Assembly: GCA_946480125.1 (NCBI GenBank)
Contig: CAMLIY010000002.1
Coordinates: forward strand, 1 to 53,786
DNA: 53,786 nt
Reading direction: 5' to 3'
Source of the DNA: an uncultured Asticcacaulis sp.
Lineage (GTDB): Bacteria > Pseudomonadota > Alphaproteobacteria > Caulobacterales > Caulobacteraceae
The position numbers and the translations under genes were made by a program. The notes under the pieces are model-generated. The model made no database searches. It had not been told where the DNA came from and saw only the letters and a list, made by a program, of their open reading frames with translations. Each line of letters opens with the position of its first letter. Position 1 is the stretch's first letter. Of this stretch, positions 1 to 9,609 are shown piece after piece.

Positions 1-2
1 GC

Positions 3-1766
3 GCTACCCTTACCCTGGCGGCTCTCCTGCTGACCGGTGGCATCGCCCAGGCGGCCACGCCGACCCCGGCCGCCACCTGCGCCAGTCCGTCGGACAAGGC
101 CATGACCACCCTCGTCGCCGATTTCGAGGCCCTGTCAGCGTCACGCGATCCTCTGCGCGAGAGCAGTAACGGCAATCTCGCCGCCTTGGCGCAATGGCCC
201 GATGACAGCACCGCGGCCTTGTCGGCCTATGGCAAGGCGCTGAGCGGCCAGATGGCCCGTCTGAAAGCCATTGCGCCGGCGAGTCTCTGCCCGGAGCAGG
301 CGCTTAACCAGGCCCTGATCAGGGACAGACTGGAACTGGAACTCGACGGTCTTCATTTCGATGAGGCCCGGCTGCCCTTTAATACCGGCGACGGCTTCTA
401 CACCACGCCGGACTATGCCGCCGCCGGCGTCGTCCTGCGCACCGAAGCCGAAGCCCGCGCCTGGATCGCCAAGCTCAAGGCCCTGCCCGCCTTCTATGCC
501 ACCGAAACGGAAAACATGCAGCGCGGCATCGCCACCGGCTTCATGCGACCAAAATTGGTAGCCAGCAAGGCGCTGGTTGTGATGGAGCGTCACGCCGCGC
601 AAGCCGTGGCCGAACACAGCCTGCTTAATCCGCTGAAAAACCTGCCGGACAGCATTCCCGCCGCCACGCGTGCCCAACTGGTTGACGAAGGCACACAGGT
701 TATCGCCACTCAGGTGCGTCCGGCGGAAAACGCCCTCGTCACCTTTTTCAAGACTGACTATGTGCCCAAAGCGCCGGAGAGCATCGCCATCGGTGACCTG
801 CCCGACGGCAAGGCCTATTACCAATACCTGATCCATCGTAATGCCTCGACCGACATGACGCCGGAGGCCATTCACGAACTGGGTCTCAGCGAGGTCAGGC
901 GTATCCGGGCCGAGATGGATGCCGATATCAAGGTCAGTGGCTTTAAGGGCAGCTTCGCCGAATTTCAGACCTTCCTGCTGACCGATCCGCAATTCATCGC
1001 CGCCAGTCCGGAAGACTATTATGAGAAGGTCAGTGGCGTGCTGATCCGCGTTCAAGGTCTGCTGCCGCTCTATTTCCACAATCTGCCGCGCCTGCCCCTG
1101 ACCGTCCACGAGGTCGATCCGCAGCTCAAAAGCTCGTCCTCCGGCTATAATCCGGGCAGCCTGACGCAAGGCGTGCCCGGCACGGTAATCATCAATACCG
1201 ATCACCTCGACCAGAGCCCGACCTCCGGCCTGACCCCCTGGGCGATGCACGAAGGCGTACCTGGCCATCACCTCCAGATCGCTTTGGCGCAGGAAAATGA
1301 CTCGCTACCGAAATTTCGCCGGCGTGACGACATCAATGCCTTTGTCGAGGGCTGGGCGCTTTACAGCGAGCATCTCGGCGTCGAGATGGGCATGTACCGC
1401 ACGCCCTACGAGGATTTCGGCCGCCTGTCACTGGAGATGTGGCGCGCCTGCCGGCTGGTCATCGACACGGGCATGCACATTAAGGGCTGGAGCCGTGACC
1501 AGGCCGTCGCCTGTCTGCGTGACAATACCGGCATGAGCGATCGCTCGATCCAGAACGAGGTCGACCGCTATATCGGCTGGCCGGGTCAGGCGCTGGGCTA
1601 CAAGATCGGCGAAATCCGTATCCGGCAACTGCGCGCCAGGGCGGAAGCCGCGCTGGGGCCGAAATTCGACCTGCGCGACTTCCATGATGAGATATTGAAG
1701 AACGGTCCCCTGCCGCTCGATATCCTGTCACAGCAGGTCGATGACTGGATCAAGAGCGTCCGCTAG
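3..1766 (+). CDS. DUF885 family metallopeptidase-like protein, 5' end outside the window
   Basis: The reading frame is open to the left edge. Before the first internal ATG (102) it encodes a hydrophobic stretch (LTLAALLLTGG) ending in an AQA-type cleavage site, so the true start lies upstream and the protein is exported. The body carries the DUF885 hallmark HEGVPGHHLQ, an HExxH-like zinc-binding helix, followed by EGWALYSEH, the usual third-ligand region. DUF885 proteins are predicted zinc peptidases of the periplasm or outer membrane with poorly known substrates. The last 17 bases overlap the tail of the convergent glycosyltransferase gene, with no room for a terminator. The family call is firm, the substrate is unknown. 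Confidence 0.85.
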   Translation, partial: ATLTLAALLLTGGIAQAATPTPAATCASPSDKAMTTLVADFEALSASRDPLRESSNGNLAALAQWPDDSTAALSAYGKALSGQMARLKAIAPASLCPEQALNQALIRDRLELELDGLHFDEARLPFNTGDGFYTTPDYAAAGVVLRTEAEARAWIAKLKALPAFYATETENMQRGIATGFMRPKLVASKALVVMERHAAQAVAEHSLLNPLKNLPDSIPAATRAQLVDEGTQVIATQVRPAENALVTFFKTDYVPKAPESIAIGDLPDGKAYYQYLIHRNASTDMTPEAIHELGLSEVRRIRAEMDADIKVSGFKGSFAEFQTFLLTDPQFIAASPEDYYEKVSGVLIRVQGLLPLYFHNLPRLPLTVHEVDPQLKSSSSGYNPGSLTQGVPGTVIINTDHLDQSPTSGLTPWAMHEGVPGHHLQIALAQENDSLPKFRRRDDINAFVEGWALYSEHLGVEMGMYRTPYEDFGRLSLEMWRACRLVIDTGMHIKGWSRDQAVACLRDNTGMSDRSIQNEVDRYIGWPGQALGYKIGEIRIRQLRARAEAALGPKFDLRDFHDEILKNGPLPLDILSQQVDDWIKSVR

Positions 1767-4700
1767 TCGTCGCATCCAGGCGGCCGCTGCGTTCCAGCTT
1801 GCCCCAGCCAACGGCCAGGCCGCGGCCAGCGGACATCAGCGCCTTCAGCACGACATAGTACATGATCTGGCGGTAGACGAAGCGTTGTGACAGCAGCCAG
1901 AACACCGGATAACGCTTCTCGCGCGGTTCCAGCCAATAGGCGATGCCGCCGCAGATGGCGTCGATGGCCAGGAAGGTCAGCCAGTAGACGACCATGCGCT
2001 GGAGGTCGCCGCTGGTCTGCGCCCAGCCATGTTGCGACACCTGTACGATTGTGGCGACGATATTGACGATCAGGGCGAAATCGATCAGCGGCGATACCAC
2101 CGAAAAGACGATCTGGAACAACCAGGCCTGCGGCAGACCGATCCAGGCCAGCCCCTTCGGTTTGCCGGTCCGATAAATAGGGCGGTGCTTCCACAGGCAT
2201 TGCAGGGTGCCGAAGGCCCAGCGGAAGCGCTGTTTCATCAGCGCGCCGAAACTTTCCGGCGCCTCGGTCCAGGCCACGGCATCCTGATCATAGGCGACCT
2301 GCCAGCCTTTACGCTGGATGGCGATGGTCAGGTCCTGATCCTCGGCCAGGGTATTGTGGGGATAATTGCCGACATCGGCCAATGCAGAGCGCCGCCACGC
2401 GCCGACGGCGCCCGGCACTACCATCATGGCGCCGAACATGGCCAGCGCGCTACGTTCAAGATTCTGCGAAGTGACATATTCCACCGCCTGCCACTTGGTC
2501 ACCCAGTTGAAGCGGTTTCCGACCTTGGCATTGCCGGCCACAGCGCCGATTTCCGGCCGTACGAACCAGCGCACCAGGCGGGCAATGGTCTCCGGCTCAA
2601 ACTGGGTATCGGCGTCGAGTGCGATGATGATATCGCCTTTCGAGGCGGCGATGCCGTTATTGACCGCATTGGCCTTGCCGGCATTGGCCTGGGTGATCAG
2701 GCGCACCCGTAAATCGTCTGCAAAGGCCCCGGCCACGATCGCGCTGGTATCGTCCTTCGAGCCGTCGTCGATAACGATGACCTCCATGGCCACGCCGACG
2801 CTGGCCAGGACGCGGCGTACCGAGTTTTCGATGACGCGTGCCTCATTATAGGCCGGGATCAGCACACTGACGAAGCTGGCATTGACGAAGGCGGCGACCG
2901 TGCCCGCCTCTTCCGGCTTGTCATCGCCCGGCGGCTCCATATGGTTGCTGAACTCAGCATAGATGGCCAGGCCGGACAGTAAGAGTGCGCGGCCAATCCC
3001 CAGCACGATGGCGATGACGAACAGCCATTTCAGCGCCGCCGCCATCCAGGCCATAAACATGAAGATGCCGATATCGAAACGGACTTCGAGCAGATCCTGG
3101 CCGCTCAGTTGCGGCATGACCTGATCACGCGACAGGCCGACCAGATCGCCGACCGGCACGAACTGGTAGCCTTCCGCCTTCAGTTTCTGGATGATGACCG
3201 GCAGGGCCTTGAGGGTCTGGCTGCGTTCACCGCCGGAATCGTGCATCAGGATGATCTGGCCGGAATGGCAATCGTCGGGGGACTGCTTGCAGGCATCGGA
3301 TTGCTCGCTGGCGACACCATCATGGACACCGTCCAGGGTATTCTGAATGATCTTGTCGACACCCGGCCGCGTCCAGTCCTCGGAATCGACGTGCAGGCCT
3401 ATGTCGGTATATCCCAGCTTCTGAGCTACCAGGGCCGGCACCAGTTCGTCATTGGTCGTCGGCTCGGCATCGCCAAAATAGGGCGCGCGCAAAAGCCGCA
3501 TTGACCGGCCGGTATAGGCCTCGACGACGCGCTGGGTCGAATTCAGTTCGAACCGGATCTGCCAGTCTGGAATTTTCGACATATCCGGATGGGTATAGGA
3601 ATGGTTGCCGATATCATCGCCATCACGCACCATCTGCCGCAGCAGGGCCGGATGGGCGATCGCCTTTTCACCAATGACAAAGAAGGTCGCCGGCACTTTT
3701 TCCTGCGCCAGGATTTTCAGGACTTGCGGCGTCCACCGGGCATCCGGACCATCATCAAAGGTCAGGGCCAGCTTGCCGGGTTTATAACCGGCGCGCCGGA
3801 CAACGAAAGGCGTCGGCAGGGTCTGGTAGGTTTCATTCTGCGCCACGCGCGCCTTGTCATAGGTCACGATACGGCTGCCGGTCTGGGGCGTATCCTCGAT
3901 GTGCACCACCTCGCCATTGCCATAGACCTGATTATCGCCAAGCGCGGTCAGCTTGTTAAGGTCAGGCACAGCATTGGTCTGATAGGCCGCGAACGCCCGC
4001 CAGATGGCCGGGTCTTCCGAACCGAGCCGCCACAGGCCGACACCCGACACATTTGAATCGGCGATCGTCAGCAACTGGTTCCAGGCGCTGACTCCATCGA
4101 GCAGCCAGACCTCATGATGCCGGCCTTCTTCGTCATAGAAGAAGTAGGCATTGCCCGTGACCGGGTCGAACTGGATCGGCGCGGCGGATTCGCGGGCGAT
4201 GCGCCAGGCTTCGGCCACCGTCGTCGGATCGGCCTTCAACTGCCCATTGGGCTGTTTATACCAGTCATAGCCATAATTGCCGATACAGACGATCGCCTTA
4301 TCGAGCGGTACGCTTTTCAATGCCTGGTTCAGTCGGTCATTGAACCAGCCCTGGGCGGCGATGGCGCCGGCCGGATCGACCATGGAATGCTGATCATAAA
4401 TCATCAGGAACAGCTTGTCTGCGGCGCCGGCAAAGGCCTTTAAGTTCCATGACGGACTATCGACCGGCGCGGTCAGAGTCAGTAAATAGCCTTTCGCTGC
4501 AAAGGCGGCACGCGCCTGCTTTACAAAGCTCAGATAGTTGCGCAGGGCCGGATCAGGCAGGGTTTCGAAATCGAGAACCACGCCCTGGGCTTTTTCACGC
4601 TGCACCATGTCAAGTATCTGGCCGATCAGTTTCAGCCGCGCCGCCGGATTGGCCAGAAGGCGCGCCGTATTGACGCCCTGCCACTGACCGCCGGTGATAT

Positions 4701-5163
4701 TCTGCACCATGATCAGCACGGAGGGCCGATGCTGGGCGTTTTGCAGGGTGTAGGTGAACTGATCGTCGGCCAGATAGACGAATTTGTTATCCGGGCCGCC
4801 GACATAGGCCAGTCCCGGAATGACCATGTCGAGATTGTTGACGTGCTTTTGCAGAGAAACCAGAGAGGCATCATCGCCGGTGATATAAAAGCCGGCAAGA
4901 GTCTGCTGAACCTTGGCGGCACCGCCGCGCACACTGAGCGGCCGATGGCGCGGCACCGCATGGTTCAGCACCATGGTCGAAGCGTGGGGCTTGGGATATT
5001 CAAGATGCAGGTCAAGCCCTTCCGGCACCGGCACCATCAGGATGGACGCGATTAGGCCGACGAACAAAACCACTGCGGCCACAATCAGGCTGACCACGCC
5101 GAAAAACGACGCCTTCTTGCGGCGCCCGGTCGGATCATAAAAAATAGGTTTTTGCGTGGGCAT
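1750..5163 (-). CDS. Three-domain GH18-like / NodB deacetylase / GT2 polysaccharide synthase
   Basis: About 1137 residues from the ATG at 5163. I chose this start because it lies 4 bp after the stop of the upstream gene; a start at 5226 would overlap that gene. Order: a membrane anchor (about 20-45), a GH18-like domain (about 80-395, LDFETLP resembling the GH18 catalytic strand), a NodB deacetylase (about 465-670, metal motifs TFDDGPD and NHSYTH), membrane helices (about 695-735), then a GT2 synthase (about 765-1000, DDGSKDD, DADTQ, EDQDLT, QRFRW) with C-terminal membrane helices. The GT2 motifs are of the processive hyaluronan/PgaC type. The layout suggests cytoplasmic polymerisation with periplasmic deacetylation and trimming of an exported amino-sugar polymer. 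The exact polymer is not determinable. Confidence 0.88.
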   Translation of the reverse strand: MPTQKPIFYDPTGRRKKASFFGVVSLIVAAVVLFVGLIASILMVPVPEGLDLHLEYPKPHASTMVLNHAVPRHRPLSVRGGAAKVQQTLAGFYITGDDASLVSLQKHVNNLDMVIPGLAYVGGPDNKFVYLADDQFTYTLQNAQHRPSVLIMVQNITGGQWQGVNTARLLANPAARLKLIGQILDMVQREKAQGVVLDFETLPDPALRNYLSFVKQARAAFAAKGYLLTLTAPVDSPSWNLKAFAGAADKLFLMIYDQHSMVDPAGAIAAQGWFNDRLNQALKSVPLDKAIVCIGNYGYDWYKQPNGQLKADPTTVAEAWRIARESAAPIQFDPVTGNAYFFYDEEGRHHEVWLLDGVSAWNQLLTIADSNVSGVGLWRLGSEDPAIWRAFAAYQTNAVPDLNKLTALGDNQVYGNGEVVHIEDTPQTGSRIVTYDKARVAQNETYQTLPTPFVVRRAGYKPGKLALTFDDGPDARWTPQVLKILAQEKVPATFFVIGEKAIAHPALLRQMVRDGDDIGNHSYTHPDMSKIPDWQIRFELNSTQRVVEAYTGRSMRLLRAPYFGDAEPTTNDELVPALVAQKLGYTDIGLHVDSEDWTRPGVDKIIQNTLDGVHDGVASEQSDACKQSPDDCHSGQIILMHDSGGERSQTLKALPVIIQKLKAEGYQFVPVGDLVGLSRDQVMPQLSGQDLLEVRFDIGIFMFMAWMAAALKWLFVIAIVLGIGRALLLSGLAIYAEFSNHMEPPGDDKPEEAGTVAAFVNASFVSVLIPAYNEARVIENSVRRVLASVGVAMEVIVIDDGSKDDTSAIVAGAFADDLRVRLITQANAGKANAVNNGIAASKGDIIIALDADTQFEPETIARLVRWFVRPEIGAVAGNAKVGNRFNWVTKWQAVEYVTSQNLERSALAMFGAMMVVPGAVGAWRRSALADVGNYPHNTLAEDQDLTIAIQRKGWQVAYDQDAVAWTEAPESFGALMKQRFRWAFGTLQCLWKHRPIYRTGKPKGLAWIGLPQAWLFQIVFSVVSPLIDFALIVNIVATIVQVSQHGWAQTSGDLQRMVVYWLTFLAIDAICGGIAYWLEPREKRYPVFWLLSQRFVYRQIMYYVVLKALMSAGRGLAVGWGKLERSGRLDATTSGRS

Positions 5164-5167
5164 CAAA

Positions 5168-6763
5168 TTATCCGGTATGGGTAAGGTTAAGCGCCTGCCG
5201 GCTCTCCGGCCGGTCAAGTATAGCACGACAAGGCACCAGACGCCCCGGCTGGAAAATGCGAGTCAGATAAGCCTGCATATGTGGTTCCAGATTCGGGCTA
5301 TCGATCTCTTGCCATGGTTCGTTCAGTTTCACCAACCGCCGATCAATCAGGGTGCCGCTGGATAAATAAGTCTGGAAATCCGCAGTCGTGGCGAAAGGCG
5401 TGAAATCGAAATAACACCGTTTTCCTGCCAGACCGTCCAGCTGATGCAGCAGAGCGGCCGGCGTTTCGGGCAGACCGTTTTCCCCTTGCGTGGGCGTCAG
5501 CAGGGTGACGTTCCGGCCATAATAGATTTCGCCAACATTATCGACATTGGCGGAATCCAGCCCCGGCACAGGCAACTGGAAATACACCACGACATCGGCG
5601 GGCGGTCCGGCGCTTTTCAAGGCTGTCAGCGACGTGGCCGGAAACTGAAAGTCATCGAAGGAATCTCCTATTGACTGGATCAGCGCACCGTTATCGGCAT
5701 AGGCGAGGGAAAAGACCGCGGCCGCAGTCATGGCGAGGACCGGCCACAGGGTCGCCGGTCGCGCCATGCCGTCCTGCCGGCGGATATGCACGAACAGTCC
5801 CACCAGACCGGCGATGGTCCATACGACGCCATAACCGATCGTGCGCGTATTGTAGGGATCAAACTGGGTACGGAGGCGCAAGGCAAAGGCCAGGGCCAGA
5901 AAACTCAAACCCGCCAGTGTGATGAATAGGGCTGCCGGTCGCGCCCCCTCTCCCGCCCGCACACGGGACAATTGTCGAACAGAAATGCCCGTCAGCAGGG
6001 CTGCCGCCACCAATACACCCAGCCCGTTGACGCCAAGCGCGATCAGAAACTGTCGGACCAACAGAAGAGACGCTTCCGGCGCCGCCACGCGTGGCATGCC
6101 GGTCGAAAAGCCCGTCAATTCATGATTGAAAACCTGATAGGCAATAAAGGCCAGGCCGGCGATGCAAAAGCACGGAAAGACGCGCAGCGCCGTCTGGCGG
6201 CCGAATGCCGGCCAGACGCAAAGGAACAGCAGAAAAGCGAACGGGCCGAAGACATAACGCGCCGAGCAACCCAGGATCAGGAACCCTGTCAACAGGACGT
6301 AAGACGTCCATTTCGGCTTATCGGCGTGAATCAGCGACAGAGCGAAAACCGTGCCGCAAAAGCAGAACAACAGCAGGTTTTCCGACCAGGTGTACATGCC
6401 GATGATCAGTGTCACCGGATTGAGGACCACCAGCGCCGCCATGAAGACGTGACGTGACGCTTTCAGCACGAACCAGAAACTGGCCGCCAGCAGGATCAGA
6501 TTGGTGATCTTGCTGCTGATCATCATTACGGCGGGGGTAGAAATGGGCGCCGTCAGGGCCAGAATCGCCGGATAACCGCAGGGATAGACGGCGCTGTATT
6601 CCCCATGCAGGCTGCATCCCTGGCCGTGGCGCAGCGCCTGGGCTAGCAGCATGTAATACCAGGAATCGACGCTGATATAGCCTAACAGCACAGCCAGAAC
6701 GGCGAAACCGGCCAGCAGGCCGGTAACGGTGATCAGATAGATGAGCGGGCTATAACGCGGCAT
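5168..6763 (-). CDS. Multi-pass membrane protein, GT-C glycosyltransferase-like
   Basis: 531 residues with about ten hydrophobic segments in the first 400 residues and a soluble C-terminal domain. The first loop contains SVDSWYYMLLAQAL. An acidic residue in that loop is typical of GT-C enzymes that use polyprenyl-phosphate sugars (ArnT/PMT-like). The gene directly precedes the GH18/NodB/GT2 fusion with a 4-bp gap on the same strand, so the two are probably cotranscribed and act in one surface-glycan pathway. No finer family could be assigned by eye. It could also be an uncharacterised polysaccharide membrane protein without transferase activity. Confidence 0.7.
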   Translation of the reverse strand: MPRYSPLIYLITVTGLLAGFAVLAVLLGYISVDSWYYMLLAQALRHGQGCSLHGEYSAVYPCGYPAILALTAPISTPAVMMISSKITNLILLAASFWFVLKASRHVFMAALVVLNPVTLIIGMYTWSENLLLFCFCGTVFALSLIHADKPKWTSYVLLTGFLILGCSARYVFGPFAFLLFLCVWPAFGRQTALRVFPCFCIAGLAFIAYQVFNHELTGFSTGMPRVAAPEASLLLVRQFLIALGVNGLGVLVAAALLTGISVRQLSRVRAGEGARPAALFITLAGLSFLALAFALRLRTQFDPYNTRTIGYGVVWTIAGLVGLFVHIRRQDGMARPATLWPVLAMTAAAVFSLAYADNGALIQSIGDSFDDFQFPATSLTALKSAGPPADVVVYFQLPVPGLDSANVDNVGEIYYGRNVTLLTPTQGENGLPETPAALLHQLDGLAGKRCYFDFTPFATTADFQTYLSSGTLIDRRLVKLNEPWQEIDSPNLEPHMQAYLTRIFQPGRLVPCRAILDRPESRQALNLTHTG

Positions 6764-6919
6764 GTGGTCCTGGCTGAAGGCGTATCCGACCGAAGCGGTC
6801 TGAATAACCGATTGCGGAACCTATACGTCTTCTCCACGGCTGATCCTGCGGGCCAATCCCGAAATATTTACACACAACTTCGCATTGGGCGGATAGCGCA
6901 CTTAAGCGGGCATAGGGTC

Positions 6920-6925
6920 TTGACA
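6920..6925 (+). promoter_or_regulatory. Probable -35 box of the marR efflux operon
   Basis: A consensus TTGACA lies 9 bp before the left arm of the marR palindrome and about 50 bp before the marR start. A poor -10 candidate (TAGTTA, 6943-6948, 17-bp spacing) falls inside the palindrome, so operator occupancy would block polymerase. The -10 assignment is uncertain. Confidence 0.5.
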
Positions 6926-6934
6926 TACAGATAC

Positions 6935-6964
6935 GATTTAATTAGTTAGGCAACTAATTAAATC
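6935..6964. promoter_or_regulatory. Perfect palindromic MarR-type operator
   Basis: Two perfect 13-bp arms, GATTTAATTAGTT (6935-6947) and its exact complement (6952-6964), flank the 4-bp centre AGGC. The site overlaps the probable promoter and ends 1-13 bp before the alternative marR start codons. MarR dimers usually bind such palindromes and repress their own operon, so this is most simply the autorepression site for the marR-efflux operon. Confidence 0.75.
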
Positions 6965-6977
6965 TGTGAACCCATCA

Positions 6978-7421
6978 ATGTCCTTACCCCTGACATCACA
7001 ACGCACCATTACAGCCTTGCTGGCACCTTTGGGGCGCGCCTATCGCAAACAGATTGACCGGGCCTTCCTGAATCTGGGCATTTCGCACACGCTGGGCTTG
7101 CCGGTCATGTTGCTCGGCCGACTGGGAGATGGTGTACGCCAAGGCGCTCTGGTCGAGGCCCTTGGCATTGAACCGCCTTCACTTGTGCCTCTGCTCGATC
7201 AACTGGAACGCGCCGAACTGGTGGAACGCCGGCCCTGCGCCGAGGATAAACGCGCCAAAACCCTGCACCTGACACCGGCCGGCCACGAACTGGCCACATG
7301 CGCCGAAGCCGCCGCTGAAAGTGTGCGCTCGCAATTGCTAGGCGGTCTTTCCGCCGACGACCTGGAAATAACGGCCCGCGTACTGACCCGTTTCCAGTCC
7401 AATATGAACGACAGGGGTTAG
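6978..7421 (+). CDS. MarR family transcriptional regulator
   Basis: About 147 residues from the ATG at 6978; a GTG at 6966 is also possible. Neither has a clear Shine-Dalgarno sequence, so a very short leader is plausible. The winged-helix core is recognisable: a recognition-helix region around GIEPPSLVPLLDQLERAELV followed by the wing with CAEDKRAKTLHLTPAG, a typical MarR DxRxxxxxLT signature. It is first in a tightly packed operon with efflux genes. MarR repressors of such operons usually release DNA on binding an aromatic acid or phenolic, so the operon probably responds to a plant or antimicrobial aromatic. The ligand is not known. Confidence 0.88.
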   Translation: MSLPLTSQRTITALLAPLGRAYRKQIDRAFLNLGISHTLGLPVMLLGRLGDGVRQGALVEALGIEPPSLVPLLDQLERAELVERRPCAEDKRAKTLHLTPAGHELATCAEAAAESVRSQLLGGLSADDLEITARVLTRFQSNMNDRG

Positions 7422-7423
7422 AG

Positions 7424-9397
7424 ATGATCCGTCTGCGTGAGTGGGTATTTTCCGTCAACAGTTTCATAGCGGCAATGCTGGCCCTCTATATTTCACTGAT
7501 CATGGGCCTGGAACGCCCTTTCTGGGCTATGGCGACCGTATATATTGTCAGCCAGCCCATCACCGGTACATTGCGCTCCAAAGCCGCTTTTCGTTTTGGC
7601 GGCACCCTGATCGGCGGCGCCGCAGCTGTCCTTTTGGTGCCATTGATGGCCAATGCCCCCATTCTGTTGACGATCGCCCTGGCACTATGGGTCTGCGCCT
7701 GCCAGTTTCTGTCCCTGCTGGATAGAACGCCGCGCAGCTATCTCTTCATGCTGGCCGGTTATACCGCCGCCCTGATCGGCTTTCCCAGTGTTGATCACCC
7801 CGATCAGATTTTCGCGATTGCCCTTTTGAGAGTGCAGGAAATCGGCGTCGGCGTGCTGTGCGCCAGCTTAATGCACACACTCTTTTTCCCGCGCAGCGTT
7901 TCAGACGTTCTGGAGGCCAAGCTGGCGACCATTTCCAGCGACGCCCAGGCCTGGATTGTCAGCGCCCTAAGCGGCGTTATTTTACCGGCTAATGCGCCAC
8001 AGCGCCGCAGCATTGCCGCCGACATTACCGAACTGCACATACTGTCCACTCATATCCCTTACGACACCGATGCCCAACGTCCGACCCGCGCCGCCCTGGC
8101 GGCTTTGCAGGACAGGCTCATGCTGCTGGTGCCGTTGATTTCCGCCATAGAGGATCGCGTAAAAAGCCTGACAGAAGCCGGTGGCCAAACGGATGACATT
8201 GGCAAGCTGATGGATGGCCTGCGCCAGTGGGTGGAAACCGACGGCCGCAGCGATCCGCACCTCTTGCGAGATCAAATCGCGCGCCTTACTCTTGAAACCC
8301 CGACGCAAGGCTGGTCCAGTCTGTTGACTCACAACCTGTTGGTCCGCCTCGGCGAACTGATCGACCTGCTGCGTCTGTCGCGTGAACTGAGTGACAGCCT
8401 GCGCAGACCCGCTGCCGTCTTAAGCCCGGAAGCGCAAATGCTGGTTGGCCAGCGCATTGCCCGTCCGCTGCATCTTGACTACGGCATGGCCGGACTTTCG
8501 ACCCTGGCCACTTTCGTCGCCATTATCGGCTCATGCCTGTTCTGGATCGTGACCGCCTGGCCGGAAGGCGCCATCGCGCCAATGATTGCCGCCGTTATGT
8601 GCTGCTTCTTCGCCACTTTGGATGATCCGACCACCGCACAACGGGGATTCCTGACCTGGACCGTAGCCGCATTGCCCCTGATCGCGCTTTACCAGTTCGC
8701 CGTCCTGCCAATGGTGCATGGTTTCGTCATGCTGGGTGTGGTGCTGGCCCCGCCGCTTCTGATCATGGGCGGCCTTCTGCCTTTGCCAAAATGGTATAAT
8801 CGCATCATGCCGATGGTAATGGGCTTCGCTACAGGCCTGGCTTTGACCAATACTTTTTCAGCCGATTTCGCCGGCTTCGCCAATGCCAATTTCGCTCAGG
8901 TTGCCGGTGTGGCCGCCGCGATCTACGCCACGCGTCTGTTGCGGGTCGTTGGCCCTCGCACCATCGCCAGCCGCGTTCTTAACGCCGGTTGGCGAGAATT
9001 GGCGAGCCTCGCCGCCGACCGTTCAAAATTGAAGCCTGGTGAATGGACCGGCCTGATGCTCGACCGCATACAGCTTTTGGCGCCACGTCTTTCCGGCGCC
9101 TCGGCCAATGACCGGCTGGCCGCCGCAGACGCTTTGCGTGACCTGCGTACCGGCCTGAACCTGCTTGTGCTGAAAGACATGGAAGACGTGCGCATCACCC
9201 AGCTGCTGCTGGCGATTTCCCAACATTTTACTGCGCTTCAAAAAGGCGATAATCTGAGGCCACCGCCCGCTCTGTGCCACGATATCGATGAGGTCTTGTC
9301 GTCGTCGCGACCCCTGTCCGCGCTTGTGGCCCTGACAGGACTGCGCCGTAACCTGTTTCCAGATGCCGCCCCACCTCGACTTGAGCCCGTCACATGA
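7424..9397 (+). CDS. FUSC/AaeB-like inner-membrane efflux protein
   Basis: 657 residues, starting 2 bp after the marR stop, with GGGGTTAGAG as ribosome binding site. Architecture is that of the FUSC (fusaric acid resistance) / AaeB family: an N-terminal block of membrane helices (about 10-150), a long soluble region (about 160-350), then a second block of helices (about 360-520) and a cytosolic tail. The family exports aromatic carboxylic acids such as p-hydroxybenzoate or fusaric acid, together with a HlyD-type adaptor. The following DUF1656, HlyD-like and outer-membrane factor genes complete a tripartite pump. The substrate is inferred only from family and context. Confidence 0.88.
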   Translation: MIRLREWVFSVNSFIAAMLALYISLIMGLERPFWAMATVYIVSQPITGTLRSKAAFRFGGTLIGGAAAVLLVPLMANAPILLTIALALWVCACQFLSLLDRTPRSYLFMLAGYTAALIGFPSVDHPDQIFAIALLRVQEIGVGVLCASLMHTLFFPRSVSDVLEAKLATISSDAQAWIVSALSGVILPANAPQRRSIAADITELHILSTHIPYDTDAQRPTRAALAALQDRLMLLVPLISAIEDRVKSLTEAGGQTDDIGKLMDGLRQWVETDGRSDPHLLRDQIARLTLETPTQGWSSLLTHNLLVRLGELIDLLRLSRELSDSLRRPAAVLSPEAQMLVGQRIARPLHLDYGMAGLSTLATFVAIIGSCLFWIVTAWPEGAIAPMIAAVMCCFFATLDDPTTAQRGFLTWTVAALPLIALYQFAVLPMVHGFVMLGVVLAPPLLIMGGLLPLPKWYNRIMPMVMGFATGLALTNTFSADFAGFANANFAQVAGVAAAIYATRLLRVVGPRTIASRVLNAGWRELASLAADRSKLKPGEWTGLMLDRIQLLAPRLSGASANDRLAAADALRDLRTGLNLLVLKDMEDVRITQLLLAISQHFTALQKGDNLRPPPALCHDIDEVLSSSRPLSALVALTGLRRNLFPDAAPPRLEPVT

Positions 9398-9597
9398 CCG
9401 AAGAATTAAATATCGCCGGGGTCTATATCCACCCGTTACTTGCCGCCGCCATACTGGCCTTCGCAGCGGCGCGCCTGCTCGAAGGCATTCTGCAAAAACT
9501 CGATGCCTACCGCTGGGTATGGCATCGCGGTCTCTTCGATATCGCCCTGACCGTTATTCTGTGGGGCGGCTTCGCTTATATCCTGACCTTGAACTGA
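9394..9597 (+). CDS. DUF1656 small inner-membrane protein (AaeX-like)
   Basis: 67 residues with two hydrophobic segments (about 10-28 and 44-65). Its ATG overlaps the stop of the FUSC gene (ATGA), implying translational coupling. DUF1656 proteins of this size regularly sit between FUSC/AaeB-like and HlyD/AaeA-like genes, as aaeX does in enterobacteria. They are thought to be accessory membrane subunits of the efflux system, but their role is not established. Confidence 0.85.
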   Translation: MTEELNIAGVYIHPLLAAAILAFAAARLLEGILQKLDAYRWVWHRGLFDIALTVILWGGFAYILTLN

Positions 9598-9609
9598 TGT
9601 GTGTGTTCC

